Made by a program: the position numbers and the translations under genes. A DNA stretch of 64,000 nucleotides from Actinophytocola sp036378875 (GTDB lineage Bacteria > Actinomycetota > Actinomycetes > Mycobacteriales > Pseudonocardiaceae): NCBI RefSeq assembly GCF_036378875.1, contig NZ_DASUVO010000159.1, positions 79,567 to 143,566 of the forward strand. The letters are read 5' to 3'. The notes beneath the pieces were generated by a model. It saw only the letters and a list, made by a program, of their open reading frames with translations. It did not search any database and was not told where the DNA came from. Below, in pieces: positions 52,777 to 61,318 of this stretch. Every line of letters starts with the position of its first letter. Positions within the stretch are counted from its first letter, which is position 1.

Positions 52777-53946
52777 ATGTCCAGATTCACCCGTGTCGGC
52801 GCGGCGTTAACCGGTGCCGGCGCGATCCTCGTGGCGGCCGCCATCCCGGCCACCGCGGACCCCGCGACCGGCACTGTGGACCCCGAGAAGAACGTCATCG
52901 GCTACCAGGTCAACGTGGGCGGCGACTGGCTGGGGACCATCCCCACCAGCCTGATCGGCTTCACGCTGACCGACGGCACCACGCTCGGCATGTACTGCGT
53001 CGAGATCCAGACCGAGATCGACGACGAGCACCCCATGGTCGAGCGGCCGTGGGAGGACTACCCGAACGCCGAGTCGCCGTTCAACAAGAACCGCGCGAAG
53101 ATCAACTGGGTGCTGCACCACGGCTTCCCGACCACGAATCTCGAAGACCTCGCGAAGGCTCTGCCGGAGCCCCCGAACGACGGGATCGACGTCCTCGAGG
53201 CCATCGCCGCGACGCAGGCCGCCGTGTGGCACTTCAGCGACGGCGTCGACCTGAACCGCGACGACCCCCTGTCGGGTGATGCCTCGGACGACGAGGACGC
53301 CGAGGACGCGCTCGCCCTCTACGACTACCTGATCGGTGAGGCGAACACCGGCATCGGCGAGGCGCCCATACCGACGCTGAAGATCGACCCGGCGAAGCGG
53401 GACGGCAAGACCGGCACGAAGATCGGCCCGTTCAAGGTCGACACCACCGCCACGGTCGAGAAGCTGACCACGGACCTCCCCGGCGGCGTGCGGCTCACCG
53501 ACGCCGACGGCAACAAGGCCGAGAAGATCGAGAACGGGACCGAGCTGTTCGTGGACGTGCCGGCCGACACGGCTGACGGCGACGGCTCGTTCGAGCTGAC
53601 CGCGTCGACGATCGTGGAGACCGGTCGGCTGTTCGTCGGCGAGAACTACGAGAAGGCGGCGACCCAGTCGCTGATCGTGGCCAAGTCCGAGAAGACCACG
53701 ATCAAGGCGTCCGCCGCCGCGTCCTGGTCCGCGGCTCCGGTGACCGAGACCACGACGACCACGACGGAGGCGGTCCCGACGACCACGGTCGCGCCGACCA
53801 CCACCTCCGCGGCACCCGTGCCGCAGGCCAGCAGCGGCGACCTCGCGGAGACCGGCGCCTCGGTGTTCACGCCGATCGCGATCGGCGCCGTGCTCGTCGC
53901 GGCCGGTGTCGGCGCGCTGTTGTTCATGCGCCGCCGCCGCACCTGA
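52777..53946 (+). CDS. Sortase-anchored thioester-domain surface protein
   Basis: The 389-residue protein has a signal peptide (cut near TADPA), a thioester domain with the internal cross-link pair Cys74 in GMYCVEIQ and Gln147 in TQAAVWHF, a beta-sandwich domain (about 205-315), a Thr-rich wall-spanning stretch (TTTTTEAVPTTTV) and a class E-type sorting signal LAETG (356-360), followed by a hydrophobic segment and RRRRT. Thioester domains form covalent bonds to surface molecules. AGGAGC lies seven bases before ATG 52777. Its partner is unknown; no sortase gene is in the window. Confidence 0.87.
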   Translation: MSRFTRVGAALTGAGAILVAAAIPATADPATGTVDPEKNVIGYQVNVGGDWLGTIPTSLIGFTLTDGTTLGMYCVEIQTEIDDEHPMVERPWEDYPNAESPFNKNRAKINWVLHHGFPTTNLEDLAKALPEPPNDGIDVLEAIAATQAAVWHFSDGVDLNRDDPLSGDASDDEDAEDALALYDYLIGEANTGIGEAPIPTLKIDPAKRDGKTGTKIGPFKVDTTATVEKLTTDLPGGVRLTDADGNKAEKIENGTELFVDVPADTADGDGSFELTASTIVETGRLFVGENYEKAATQSLIVAKSEKTTIKASAAASWSAAPVTETTTTTTEAVPTTTVAPTTTSAAPVPQASSGDLAETGASVFTPIAIGAVLVAAGVGALLFMRRRRT

Positions 53947-53956
53947 CCCGTGTGAC

Positions 53957-53993
53957 GCGCCGGTGGCTGGGTCACTACTCCAGCCACCGGCGC
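53957..53993. terminator. Bidirectional hairpin terminator
   Basis: GCGCCGGTGGCTGG (53957-53970) pairs perfectly with CCAGCCACCGGCGC (53980-53993) around a nine-base loop, between the converging thioester-protein and permease genes. Confidence 0.8.
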
Positions 53994-53999
53994 TGGACA

Positions 54000-55187
54000 C
54001 TAGGCCAGTGCTTCCGTCGGTGACAGGCGTGCCGCCCGCATGGCCGGGTAGGCGCCCGCCAGCGCTCCGACCACCGCGGCGACGCCGACGCCACCGAGCA
54101 GTGCCGCCGGCGGGAAGACCGCCGGCCAGTCGCGGGTCAGTGCGTAACCGGCGGTGACGCCGACCCCGACCAGGACCCCGACGATCCCGCCAAGCAGGGA
54201 CAGCAGGACGGACTCGGCGAGGAACTGGCCGCGTACCTGCCTTCTCGACGCCCCCAGGGCGCGCCGCAACCCGATCTCGCGGCGGCGTTCCAGCACCGAG
54301 ATCACCATGGTGTTGGCGACCCCCACCCCGCCGACCAGCAGCGCCACGCCGCCGAGCCCGAGGAAGAGCGCGTTGAACGAGGTCTCGGTGAGCCGCTTCG
54401 CCGCGAGCGCCTCGGACGGGCGGGACACCTTCACCTCCAACGGCGCCTCGGGGTTGATCGTCGCGGCGAGCACCGCGCGAACGTCCTCGACCTGGGCTTC
54501 GGTGGCCCGGACGTAGACGGTCGTGGGGTGCCCGTCGAACCCGAGCTCGGCCGCGGCCGGCGCCCCGATCAACGCGGCCCGCTCGATCTCCGGGGCGAGC
54601 GGCATGGCGTCGAGGATCCCGGCGACCGTGAACCACCGGTTGCCGAGCCACACCTTCCCCCCGACCCGGTCGATGCCGAGCCGCGTGGCCGCGACGGACC
54701 CGAGCACGACGGTCGGGAAGTTCTCGGTGACCTGGTCGAGGAACCGTCCCTTGTGGAGCGTGCCGCGCAGCACGGCGAGCAGGTCGGTGCGAGCCGCGAT
54801 CACCGAGATGCCGGACGTCTCGGCCTCGGGGATCCGGTCGGTGCGCCGAACCGTGGTCTCGACACTGCCGGTCGCGGACACATCGGTGACGGGCCCGATC
54901 CTGGCGATCATGGGCACGGCGGTCATGGGCAGCGGGGCGTCGTCACCCATGATCGTCTGCCCTGGCGCTGCGGTGAGCAGGTTGGTGCCGAGCGCGGAGA
55001 GCTGTTCCGCCAACGCACGCTGACTGGACGCCGGAATCGAGACGACGGCGACCATGGCGGCGATGCCGATCCCGATCCCGAGCGCGGAGAGGATCGCGCG
55101 GAGGGGCCGGGTCCGCATCCCGTGCGCCCCAAGCCGTCCAACATCGGCGGGCCCAAGCCGCCGCGGTTTCGGAAGAAGAGTGGTCAC
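54000..55187 (-). CDS. MacB/FtsX-type ABC permease
   Basis: The 395-residue protein has the four-helix MacB layout: an N-terminal helix (RAILSALGIGIGIAAMVAVVS), a large periplasmic-type domain (50-270) and three C-terminal helices with LERRREIGLRRALGASRRQV. GTG 55187 has a good upstream GGAGG. It works with the ATPase at 55702 and the adaptor at 56492, though a 514-bp repeat island now separates it from them. It is probably an efflux or lipoprotein-handling pump. Confidence 0.87.
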   Translation of the reverse strand: MTTLLPKPRRLGPADVGRLGAHGMRTRPLRAILSALGIGIGIAAMVAVVSIPASSQRALAEQLSALGTNLLTAAPGQTIMGDDAPLPMTAVPMIARIGPVTDVSATGSVETTVRRTDRIPEAETSGISVIAARTDLLAVLRGTLHKGRFLDQVTENFPTVVLGSVAATRLGIDRVGGKVWLGNRWFTVAGILDAMPLAPEIERAALIGAPAAAELGFDGHPTTVYVRATEAQVEDVRAVLAATINPEAPLEVKVSRPSEALAAKRLTETSFNALFLGLGGVALLVGGVGVANTMVISVLERRREIGLRRALGASRRQVRGQFLAESVLLSLLGGIVGVLVGVGVTAGYALTRDWPAVFPPAALLGGVGVAAVVGALAGAYPAMRAARLSPTEALA

Positions 55188-55210
55188 GCCCCCACCTCCA
55201 GACCCGATGC

Positions 55211-55437
55211 CCTGAAGGTGCCCGTCGAGACACTGAGGAGCCTGTTGCTTTTTGGCTCTCGCGGGCCATCAAGATCAAGTTTGATCGGACGATACGCGGC
55301 CATGAACTGCCGACGCCGGACAATCGGCCGCAACCTGCTCCTAGGCCGACGATCGTCCGAGTTGATCAAGACAGAATCTATCTTGGTCTTCCAAAAGCAA
55401 CAGGCTCTGAGCGTCCTGAAGGTGCCCTTCGAGACAC
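55211..55437. repeat. MITE-like element with flanking direct repeats
   Basis: CCTGAAGGTGCCC(G/T)TCGAGACAC is present at 55211-55233 and 55415-55437 in the same orientation. Inside are inverted arms GAGCCTGTTGCTTTTTGG (55238-55255) and CCAAAAGCAACAGGCTC (55391-55407), and a second pair near 55283-55293 and 55352-55367. It carries no plausible gene. Together with the 105-bp repeat downstream it makes up the 514-bp gap between the permease and ATPase genes. Confidence 0.6.
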
Positions 55438-55502
55438 CGTCCTCGGAGCTGAAGCGTGGCCGGCGAGCGCACGAACGTCCCATTCGCTCCAACTCGTCGG
55501 CG

Positions 55503-55607
55503 AAAGTTGTCCACAGGCCCCCGCGACCAGGGGTTTTGTCCCTGTCGGTTGGTACGATGGCCTCGGGGTGGCCCCCCGGGTATGGGTGGGGGATGCCTAC
55601 GCAACCA
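55503..55607 (+). repeat. 105-bp dispersed repeat, copy 2 (intergenic)
   Basis: This copy matches 440-544 without indels at roughly 90% identity. It lies between the MacB-like permease and its ATPase gene, in DNA that otherwise holds nothing recognisable apart from the MITE-like element. Confidence 0.8.
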
Positions 55608-55701
55608 TCTGTGTTGGCGTTGATCATGAACGGCTCGCCCTTTGGCGTGAGGTGAGTTCGGGGCGTTGAAACCTGGTGGGTGGAGCGGCGCTTTGCGGCG
55701 G

Positions 55702-56376
55702 TCATAGGGGCACCAGTCCCGTGTCCAGGCGGACCGTGCCGTCCAGTACCTCGATTCGGCGCGGTAGGGACGCCGCCACCTCGCGGTCGTGAGTCACCAC
55801 AACGACCGTCGAGCCGCTGTCGCGTAGGTCCAGCAGCAGACGCATGATCTCCGCGCCCGTGCGGCTGTCCAGGTTGCCCGTTGGTTCGTCGGCCAGGATC
55901 AGGGACGGTTCGTTCACGATCGCGCGGGCGATCGCCACTCGCTGGCGTTCGCCGCCGGACAGTTCGGACGGTAGGTGCCACGAGCGGTGGGACAGGCCAA
56001 CGCGGTCGAGCGCCGCGAGCGCGAGTGCACGCCGTTCACGGGCCGGGACACCCGTGTACGTCAGGCCCGTCGCCACGTTGTCCACCGCCGGCTGGCCCTG
56101 CGTGAGGAAGAACTGCTGGAACACGAACCCGATCCACTCCGACCGCAGCGCGGACAGCCGCCGGTCGGACAGCCGGCTGATGTCGTGCCCCCGCACCTCG
56201 ACCGCCCCCGACGACGGCCGGTCGAGCGTGCCCATCAGGTGCAGCAGCGTCGACTTGCCCGACCCGGACGGCCCGACCACCGACACCAGCTCGCGCTCGC
56301 CGATCGACAGCGTCACATCCCGCAGCGCCCGCACCCCACCCGGATACGTCCGACCCACATCCCGTAAAACGATCAT
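55702..56376 (-). CDS. MacB/LolD-type ABC ATPase
   Basis: The 224-residue ATPase has GPSGSGKST (residues 35-43), Q-loop FVFQQFFL, signature LSGGERQRVAIARAI, Walker B LILADEPTGNLD and H-loop VVTHD. These match the LolD/MacB group that partners FtsX-type permeases. It lies 115 bp after the adaptor gene on the same strand. It reads as the middle of an operon lipoprotein, adaptor, ATPase, permease. Confidence 0.9.
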   Translation of the reverse strand: MIVLRDVGRTYPGGVRALRDVTLSIGERELVSVVGPSGSGKSTLLHLMGTLDRPSSGAVEVRGHDISRLSDRRLSALRSEWIGFVFQQFFLTQGQPAVDNVATGLTYTGVPARERRALALAALDRVGLSHRSWHLPSELSGGERQRVAIARAIVNEPSLILADEPTGNLDSRTGAEIMRLLLDLRDSGSTVVVVTHDREVAASLPRRIEVLDGTVRLDTGLVPL

Positions 56377-56408
56377 GACGCCCCCTCACCCGCTCCGTGG
56401 CGCCGGAA

Positions 56409-56493
56409 CGCTCCGCAGGCTCCGCTACACCGGCGCCCTCCGCGGGAGAGGTGCCGTCCTGAGTACTGATGGTTCGCTCCGCAAGCTCCGCTC
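56409..56493 (-). repeat. Short GGAGCTTGCGGAGCG repeats
   Basis: On the minus strand GAGCGGAGCTTGCGGAGCGA lies at 56474-56493 and a variant (GCGGAGCCTGCGGAGCG) at 56409-56426. The full motif also occurs at 21614-21633 (inside the FAD oxidase gene) and 45561-45580 (inside ureB), always on the minus strand. The 56474 copy overlaps the end of the adaptor gene. Confidence 0.7.
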
Positions 56494-57556
56494 ATGAGGT
56501 AGTCACCACCTTGGCGCCCTCGGTCAGTCCCTCGCCGGACACCTCGACCATCCCGTCGGCGAACAGGCCCGTGGTCACGGCGACCAACTTCCCGGACGCC
56601 AGCTCCACCGCGTACCCGCCCTCGGCCAGTGCGAGCAGCGCCCCCACCGGCACGGCGAGCACGCCCTGCCGCGCGGCGGACGTGAACTCGACGTCCACCG
56701 AGCCCGAGTCGACCGCGTCGATCGCGCCGTCGATGGACACGGCCGCGGTGAAGCCCGGTTCCGCGTTCGGGTCCGCCGAGTCGGACGGCACGGCCGGGGC
56801 AACCGACGTCACCGTCCCCGGTACTTGCTTGCCGCCGATCGTCAGCGTGACCTTGGTGCCCGCCGCGGCCAGGTCCTTCTGACCCTCTTCCAGGTCGGCG
56901 GTCACCACGCGGGTCGTGCCGGTGTACTCCAGCACCTCGCCGCCCGCGTCGTCCCCCAGCGCCGCCTTGACCGTGCTGACACGCACCGCAGCCGGCGTCA
57001 CCACAACATCACCCAGTTCGATGACACCTGTCTGGTCGATGCCGAGCTTCTTCTGCCATTTCTTGATGGCGGTCGCGGTCGCGGCGGTGAACTCGTCGTC
57101 AGGCGTGCCGAACCCGCGGTACCCCAGGTCACGCAGGTTCTCCTCCACCACCTTCACGTCCGGCCCGTCGGTCATCCCCGTCGACACCGTCCGGTACAGC
57201 GGCAGCGAGCCGAGGAACAGCACGACCGGCTTCGCGTCGGCCTGGTAGATGACCGAACCCCGGTCGAGTACCGCGTCCTGCGCCGGCAGGGCGGTGATCG
57301 TGCCGGGCCGCCGGCCGTTCAGCGGCTGCTCGGCGCCGTAGCCGAGCTCGCCGGTGATCGTCTCCCTCTCGGCGAGATCCATCTTGCGCACGGCCACGGT
57401 GTCCGGCGCGGAAGGAGCCTCGGCCGCCGCGATCGGGCGACTAGCCAGACGGGTGACCGCCACCGCCGTGCCGACCCCCAGTACTGCCAGCACGCTGACG
57501 CCGGTCACCAGCCACCGCACTCTGCGGCGGCGCCGCGGCACGTGTGGGCCGGTCAT
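56492..57556 (-). CDS. Efflux periplasmic-adaptor-like protein with peptidoglycan-binding domain
   Basis: The 354-residue protein has an N-terminal membrane anchor (residues 16-35), a PG_binding_1-like domain (about 130-185: DVKVVEENLRDLGYRGFG, then FTAATATAIKKWQKKLG) and HlyD/RND adaptor-like beta-barrel segments (KVTLTIGGKQVPGTVTSVAP; C-terminal GLTEGAKVV). It should link the MacB-like pump to the wall or to a lipoprotein. ATG overlap with the upstream lipoprotein gene is four bases. Confidence 0.8.
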   Translation of the reverse strand: MTGPHVPRRRRRVRWLVTGVSVLAVLGVGTAVAVTRLASRPIAAAEAPSAPDTVAVRKMDLAERETITGELGYGAEQPLNGRRPGTITALPAQDAVLDRGSVIYQADAKPVVLFLGSLPLYRTVSTGMTDGPDVKVVEENLRDLGYRGFGTPDDEFTAATATAIKKWQKKLGIDQTGVIELGDVVVTPAAVRVSTVKAALGDDAGGEVLEYTGTTRVVTADLEEGQKDLAAAGTKVTLTIGGKQVPGTVTSVAPAVPSDSADPNAEPGFTAAVSIDGAIDAVDSGSVDVEFTSAARQGVLAVPVGALLALAEGGYAVELASGKLVAVTTGLFADGMVEVSGEGLTEGAKVVTTS

Positions 57557-58122
57557 TTGCCCCCGCCCCCGCCGTTGCTGCTGTGTTTCTCGCTCTTCGC
57601 GCCCTCAGGCATGCACTCCTGCATGGCCTTGTCGACCTTCTCCGGGGTGTTGCCGCCCTCACCGGCGCTCAGGTCGAGGCCCGGGTTCTCCGCCGTCGGT
57701 TCCTTGACCTCGATGCCGTGCTCACGCAGGCACTTCGCCGTCTTCCGTGCCTCGTCGAGTTCCTCGGCCGACGGCTTCTCCGGCGCGCCACCGTTCGGCA
57801 TCAGGTGCTTGCACGACTCGTTGGCCTTGTCGACCTTGGCCTTCTCGTCGGGGCCGTCGACCGAGATGCCGATACCACCGCCGCCCTCCCCGGCACTGGG
57901 AGGTTCGGGGTCCTTGATGTCGACCCCTTGCTCGCGCATGCACTTCGCGTACGCCAACATCTTGTCGTAGTCGTCGCCCTCGTCCTCGGCCTTCGTGGAG
58001 CTGGGCGTGTTCTTGTCCGAGATGGACGCGACACCGTCGCCGGCGTCGTTCGGCGCGTTGCCGCATGCCGTGACCAGTGTGAACAGTCCGGCCAGGACGG
58101 CCAGCCGCCATCGTGTGCTCAT
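57553..58122 (-). CDS. Lipoprotein with two cysteine-containing repeats
   Basis: The 189-residue protein has a lipoprotein signal peptide (lipobox VTAC at residues 17-20) and two related halves: YAKCMREQGVDIKDPEP...CKHLMP and TAKCLREHGIEVKEPTA...CMPEGA, each with two cysteines that could pair. The tail is Ser/Gly-rich. It is the first gene of the MacB-like operon and overlaps the adaptor gene. Family not recognised with certainty; a pump-associated sensor or substrate-binding protein is possible. Confidence 0.7.
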   Translation of the reverse strand: MSTRWRLAVLAGLFTLVTACGNAPNDAGDGVASISDKNTPSSTKAEDEGDDYDKMLAYAKCMREQGVDIKDPEPPSAGEGGGGIGISVDGPDEKAKVDKANESCKHLMPNGGAPEKPSAEELDEARKTAKCLREHGIEVKEPTAENPGLDLSAGEGGNTPEKVDKAMQECMPEGAKSEKHSSNGGGGGK

Positions 58123-58182
58123 CGGGTTCCCCTTTCGCTTCCGATGGCAGCAAGTTCTACGAGCCGGGCGATTCGGACGCGC

Positions 58183-58198
58183 TAAGCGAATTCGCTTA
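58183..58198. promoter_or_regulatory. 16-bp perfect palindrome in a divergent promoter
   Basis: TAAGCGAATTCGCTTA lies in the 112-bp gap between the lipoprotein/efflux operon (leftward) and the OmpR-type two-component operon (rightward). It is a good candidate operator for the response regulator encoded next to it, controlling both directions. Confidence 0.6.
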
Positions 58199-58234
58199 TC
58201 CCGTCCTTAACCCCGGACCGAGCAGACTGCTGAC

Positions 58235-58894
58235 ATGCGGGTGCTGGTCGTGGAGGACGAGCAGCTCCTCGCGGACTCGGTCGCCGAGGGGTTGCGCAGG
58301 CTGTCCATGGCTGTGGACGTCTGCTACGACGGTGACGCCGCGTTGGAGCGCGTGGGTGTGCACGCCTACGACGTGGTCGTGCTGGACCGGGACCTGCCCG
58401 GCACGCACGGCGACGACGTGTGCCGTGCCCTGGTGCGGACCGGCGGCGAGGCGAAAGTGCTGATGCTGACCGCGGCCACCGAGATAGTCGACCGGGTCGA
58501 CGGCCTCGCGCTCGGCGCCGACGACTACCTGACCAAGCCGTTCGCGTTCGCCGAGTTGGTCGCACGCGTGCAGGCACTCGGCCGTCGGGCGCGGCCCGCA
58601 CTGCCGCCCGTGCTGGAACAGGCCGGCGTCGTGCTGGACCGGCCACGGCATCAGGCGTCGCGGGACGGGCGCCACCTGCCACTGTCGCGAAAGGAGTTCG
58701 CGGTGCTCGAGGTGCTGATGCGGGCCGAGGGCGCGGTGGTGAGCGCCGAGGACCTGCTCGAGAAGGCGTGGGACGAACACGCCGACCCGTTCACGAACGC
58801 GGTCCGGGTCGCGGTGATGACGTTGCGCCGCAAGCTGGGCGACCCGCCGGTGATCGAGACCGTCCCGGGCGCCGGGTATCGGATGTTGCCTTGA
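58235..58894 (+). CDS. OmpR-family response regulator
   Basis: The 219-residue protein has a receiver domain (EDE at residues 7-9, phospho-aspartate in VVVLDRDLPG, lysine in DYLTKPF) and a winged-helix DNA-binding domain (LPLSRKEFAVLEVLM, then TVPGAGYRM). It overlaps the kinase start by four bases (TTGA). The divergent efflux operon is the likely target. Confidence 0.92.
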   Translation: MRVLVVEDEQLLADSVAEGLRRLSMAVDVCYDGDAALERVGVHAYDVVVLDRDLPGTHGDDVCRALVRTGGEAKVLMLTAATEIVDRVDGLALGADDYLTKPFAFAELVARVQALGRRARPALPPVLEQAGVVLDRPRHQASRDGRHLPLSRKEFAVLEVLMRAEGAVVSAEDLLEKAWDEHADPFTNAVRVAVMTLRRKLGDPPVIETVPGAGYRMLP

Positions 58895-60138
58895 AGCTCT
58901 CGGTGCGTACGCGGCTCGCGCTCACCTTCGGTGGGCTGTTCCTGCTGGCCGGCGCGATCCTGCTGGTCGTCAACTACGCGCTGGTCAGCCAGTCGCTGCC
59001 GTCGGCGGACAGCTTCTCCCAGCAGTTCGTGAGCGGCGAGGGCGGCGAGGACAAGCCCGACGAGAGCATCAAGCGCGACAGCGCGGAAGACCCGCCCCCT
59101 CCCGTTGGCGCGGCGGGCGGCGCCAACATCCTCACCAACACGGTCGGCGGGGCGGTGAGCGGCTACCGCGAGTCGGCGCTGCAGACCATGGTGATCATCT
59201 CCGGCATCGCGCTGGTCTTGGTCGGTGCGATGGCCGCGTTGCTCGGCTGGCTCATGGCCGATCGCACGCTGCGCCCGGTCAAGCGGATCACCGCGACCGC
59301 ACGCCGGCTCGAAGCGGGCCAGATGGACAAGCGGATCAACCTGGAGGGCCCGGAGGACGAGCTGAAGGAGCTGGCCGACACGTTCGACAGCATGCTCGAC
59401 CGGCTCGCCGGGTCGTTCGACAGCCAACGCCGGTTCGTCGCCAACGCATCCCACGAGCTGCGCACCCCGCTCGCCGTGCAGCGCACGATGATCGAGGTCG
59501 CGATGGCCGACCCGACCGCGAGCCCGGACCTGATGCGGCTCGGCGCTCATCTACTTCACACGAACGAGCGAGTAGAACGCCTGATCGAGGGTCTGCTGTT
59601 GCTCGCGCGCAGTGACCGTGGGCTCAACACCCGGGAGCCGGTCCGGCTGGACCTCGTGGTCGCGGCGGTCCTCGACGGCGCCCGCCACCTGGCCGACGAC
59701 GCCGGTGTGACGCTCGCCTCACACCTGGCGCCGAGAGTCGTGCCCGGTGACCCGGTGCTGCTGGAACGCCTGGTCACGAACCTCGTGCACAACGGCATCC
59801 ACTACAACGAACGCGGCGGCAGCGTCACGGTCGAGGTCGGCGAGTTCCCCGCGCTGGTGGTCGTCAACACCGGGTCTGTCGTGCCGCCGGACCAGGTGAA
59901 CGCGCTGTTCGAGCCGTTCCGAAGGCTCGATCGGGACCGCACGGCCCGTCAGGCCGGCGCCGGTCTGGGCCTTTCGATCGTCCGCTCGGTCGTGAAAGCC
60001 CACGACGGCACCGTGTCAGCCGCGCCAAATCCGGGCGGTGGCCTGCGGGTGACGGCGAAACTCCCCGTTCATGCACGGAGCGTGACCGGGGACACTGTTG
60101 ACCCCCGAGTGAGTCTCGGCACGCGTGGGGGAGACTGA
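58891..60138 (+). CDS. Sensor histidine kinase (HisKA type)
   Basis: The 415-residue protein has two membrane helices (about 13-34 and 95-120) around a short extracytoplasmic domain, a HAMP domain (DRTLRPVKRITATARRL), the phospho-histidine in FVANASHELRTPLA and an HATPase region (NLVHNGIHYNERGG, FEPFRRLDRDRTARQAGAGLGL). TTG 58891 overlaps the regulator stop and is the natural start. It probably senses an envelope or drug signal for the MacB-like system. Confidence 0.9.
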   Translation: MKLSVRTRLALTFGGLFLLAGAILLVVNYALVSQSLPSADSFSQQFVSGEGGEDKPDESIKRDSAEDPPPPVGAAGGANILTNTVGGAVSGYRESALQTMVIISGIALVLVGAMAALLGWLMADRTLRPVKRITATARRLEAGQMDKRINLEGPEDELKELADTFDSMLDRLAGSFDSQRRFVANASHELRTPLAVQRTMIEVAMADPTASPDLMRLGAHLLHTNERVERLIEGLLLLARSDRGLNTREPVRLDLVVAAVLDGARHLADDAGVTLASHLAPRVVPGDPVLLERLVTNLVHNGIHYNERGGSVTVEVGEFPALVVVNTGSVVPPDQVNALFEPFRRLDRDRTARQAGAGLGLSIVRSVVKAHDGTVSAAPNPGGGLRVTAKLPVHARSVTGDTVDPRVSLGTRGGD

Positions 60139-60193
60139 GGGCGGCAACGCCGCCACGCAGACAACCCCCTTCACGTGGAGAGAAGCCGTCCTG

Positions 60194-61318
60194 ATGACGC
60201 AGACCTCGACCGAGTTAGTGCTTCCCGCAGACCTCAAGCCCGCCGACGGTCGGTTCGGTTCCGGCCCGTCCAAGGTGCGCCCCGAGCAGATCGCCCGGTT
60301 CGCCGCGGACGGCGCGGCGATCATGGGTACGTCCCACCGCCAGAAGCCGGTGAAGTCCCTGGTCGGGCGGGTGCGCTCCGGTCTGCGGGAGCTGTTCGCG
60401 CTGCCGGAGGGCTACGAGGTCGTGCTCGGCAACGGCGGCACCACCGCGTTCTGGGACGCGCTGGCGTTCGGCCTGGTGCGTGAGCAGGCGCAGGCGTTCA
60501 CGTTCGGTGAGTTCTCCTCGAAGTTCGCGAAGGCCGTGACCACCCCGTACCTCAAGGAGCCGGTGGTCGTGAAGGCCGAGCCGGGCTCGGCGCCGGCCAT
60601 CGAGTACGCGGCGGGTGCCGACGTGGTCGGCTGGGCCCACAACGAGACCTCGACCGGCGTCGCCGTGCCGGTGTCGCGGCCGGCCGGGTCGGACGCGGCG
60701 CTGGTCGCGATCGACGCGACCTCCGCGGCGGCCGGGCTCCCGGTGAAGGCCGACGACTACGACGTGTACTACTTCGCGCCGCAGAAGGGTTTCGCGTCCG
60801 ACGGCGGCCTGTGGATCGCGCTGATGAGCCCGGTCGCGCTGGAGCGGGTCGGCGAGATCGGCGCGAGCGGGCGCTGGGTGCCGGAGTTCCTGTCGCTGCC
60901 GACCGCGCTGGACAACTCCCTCAAGGACCAGACGTACAACACGCCGTCCATCGCCACGCTGTACCTGATGGCCGAGCAGATCGACTGGATGCTGGGCAAC
61001 GGCGGCCTGGACTGGACCACCGGCCGTTCGGCCGAGTCGGCCCGGCGGCTCTACGAGTGGGCGGAGGCCTCCTCGTTCGCGACCCCGTACGTCACGGACC
61101 CGGCGCATCGCTCGGCCGTGGTCGGCACGATCGACTTCGCCGAGGGCACGGACGCGGCCACCATCGCGAAGGCGTTGCGGGCCAACGGTGTCGTCGACGT
61201 GGAGCCGTACCGCAAGCTGGGCCGCAACCAGCTGCGTGTCGCGATGTACCCGGCGGTCGACCCGGACGACGTGACCGCGCTGACGAAGTGCATCGACTGG
61301 CTGGTGGAGCGCATCTAA
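60194..61318 (+). CDS. serC: Phosphoserine aminotransferase
   Basis: The 374-residue PLP enzyme converts 3-phosphohydroxypyruvate to phosphoserine in serine synthesis. It has FGSGPSKVRPEQ at the N-terminus, the phosphate-site VLGNGGTTAFWDA, AIDATSAAAG and the PLP lysine in FAPQKGFASDGG, matching the actinobacterial SerC form. ATG 60194 was chosen; the reading from 60125 starts in the kinase 3' end. purC starts directly after its stop. Confidence 0.93.
   Translation: MTQTSTELVLPADLKPADGRFGSGPSKVRPEQIARFAADGAAIMGTSHRQKPVKSLVGRVRSGLRELFALPEGYEVVLGNGGTTAFWDALAFGLVREQAQAFTFGEFSSKFAKAVTTPYLKEPVVVKAEPGSAPAIEYAAGADVVGWAHNETSTGVAVPVSRPAGSDAALVAIDATSAAAGLPVKADDYDVYYFAPQKGFASDGGLWIALMSPVALERVGEIGASGRWVPEFLSLPTALDNSLKDQTYNTPSIATLYLMAEQIDWMLGNGGLDWTTGRSAESARRLYEWAEASSFATPYVTDPAHRSAVVGTIDFAEGTDAATIAKALRANGVVDVEPYRKLGRNQLRVAMYPAVDPDDVTALTKCIDWLVERI

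Noticed and set aside
52807..54651. A 614-codon minus frame
   Set aside because: It is antisense to the thioester-domain protein and crosses the terminator; composition is that of a shadow frame.
55184..55981. A 265-codon minus frame running through the repeat island
   Set aside because: It spans two different repeats and the 3' part of the ATPase gene in another frame; it is not a coherent protein.
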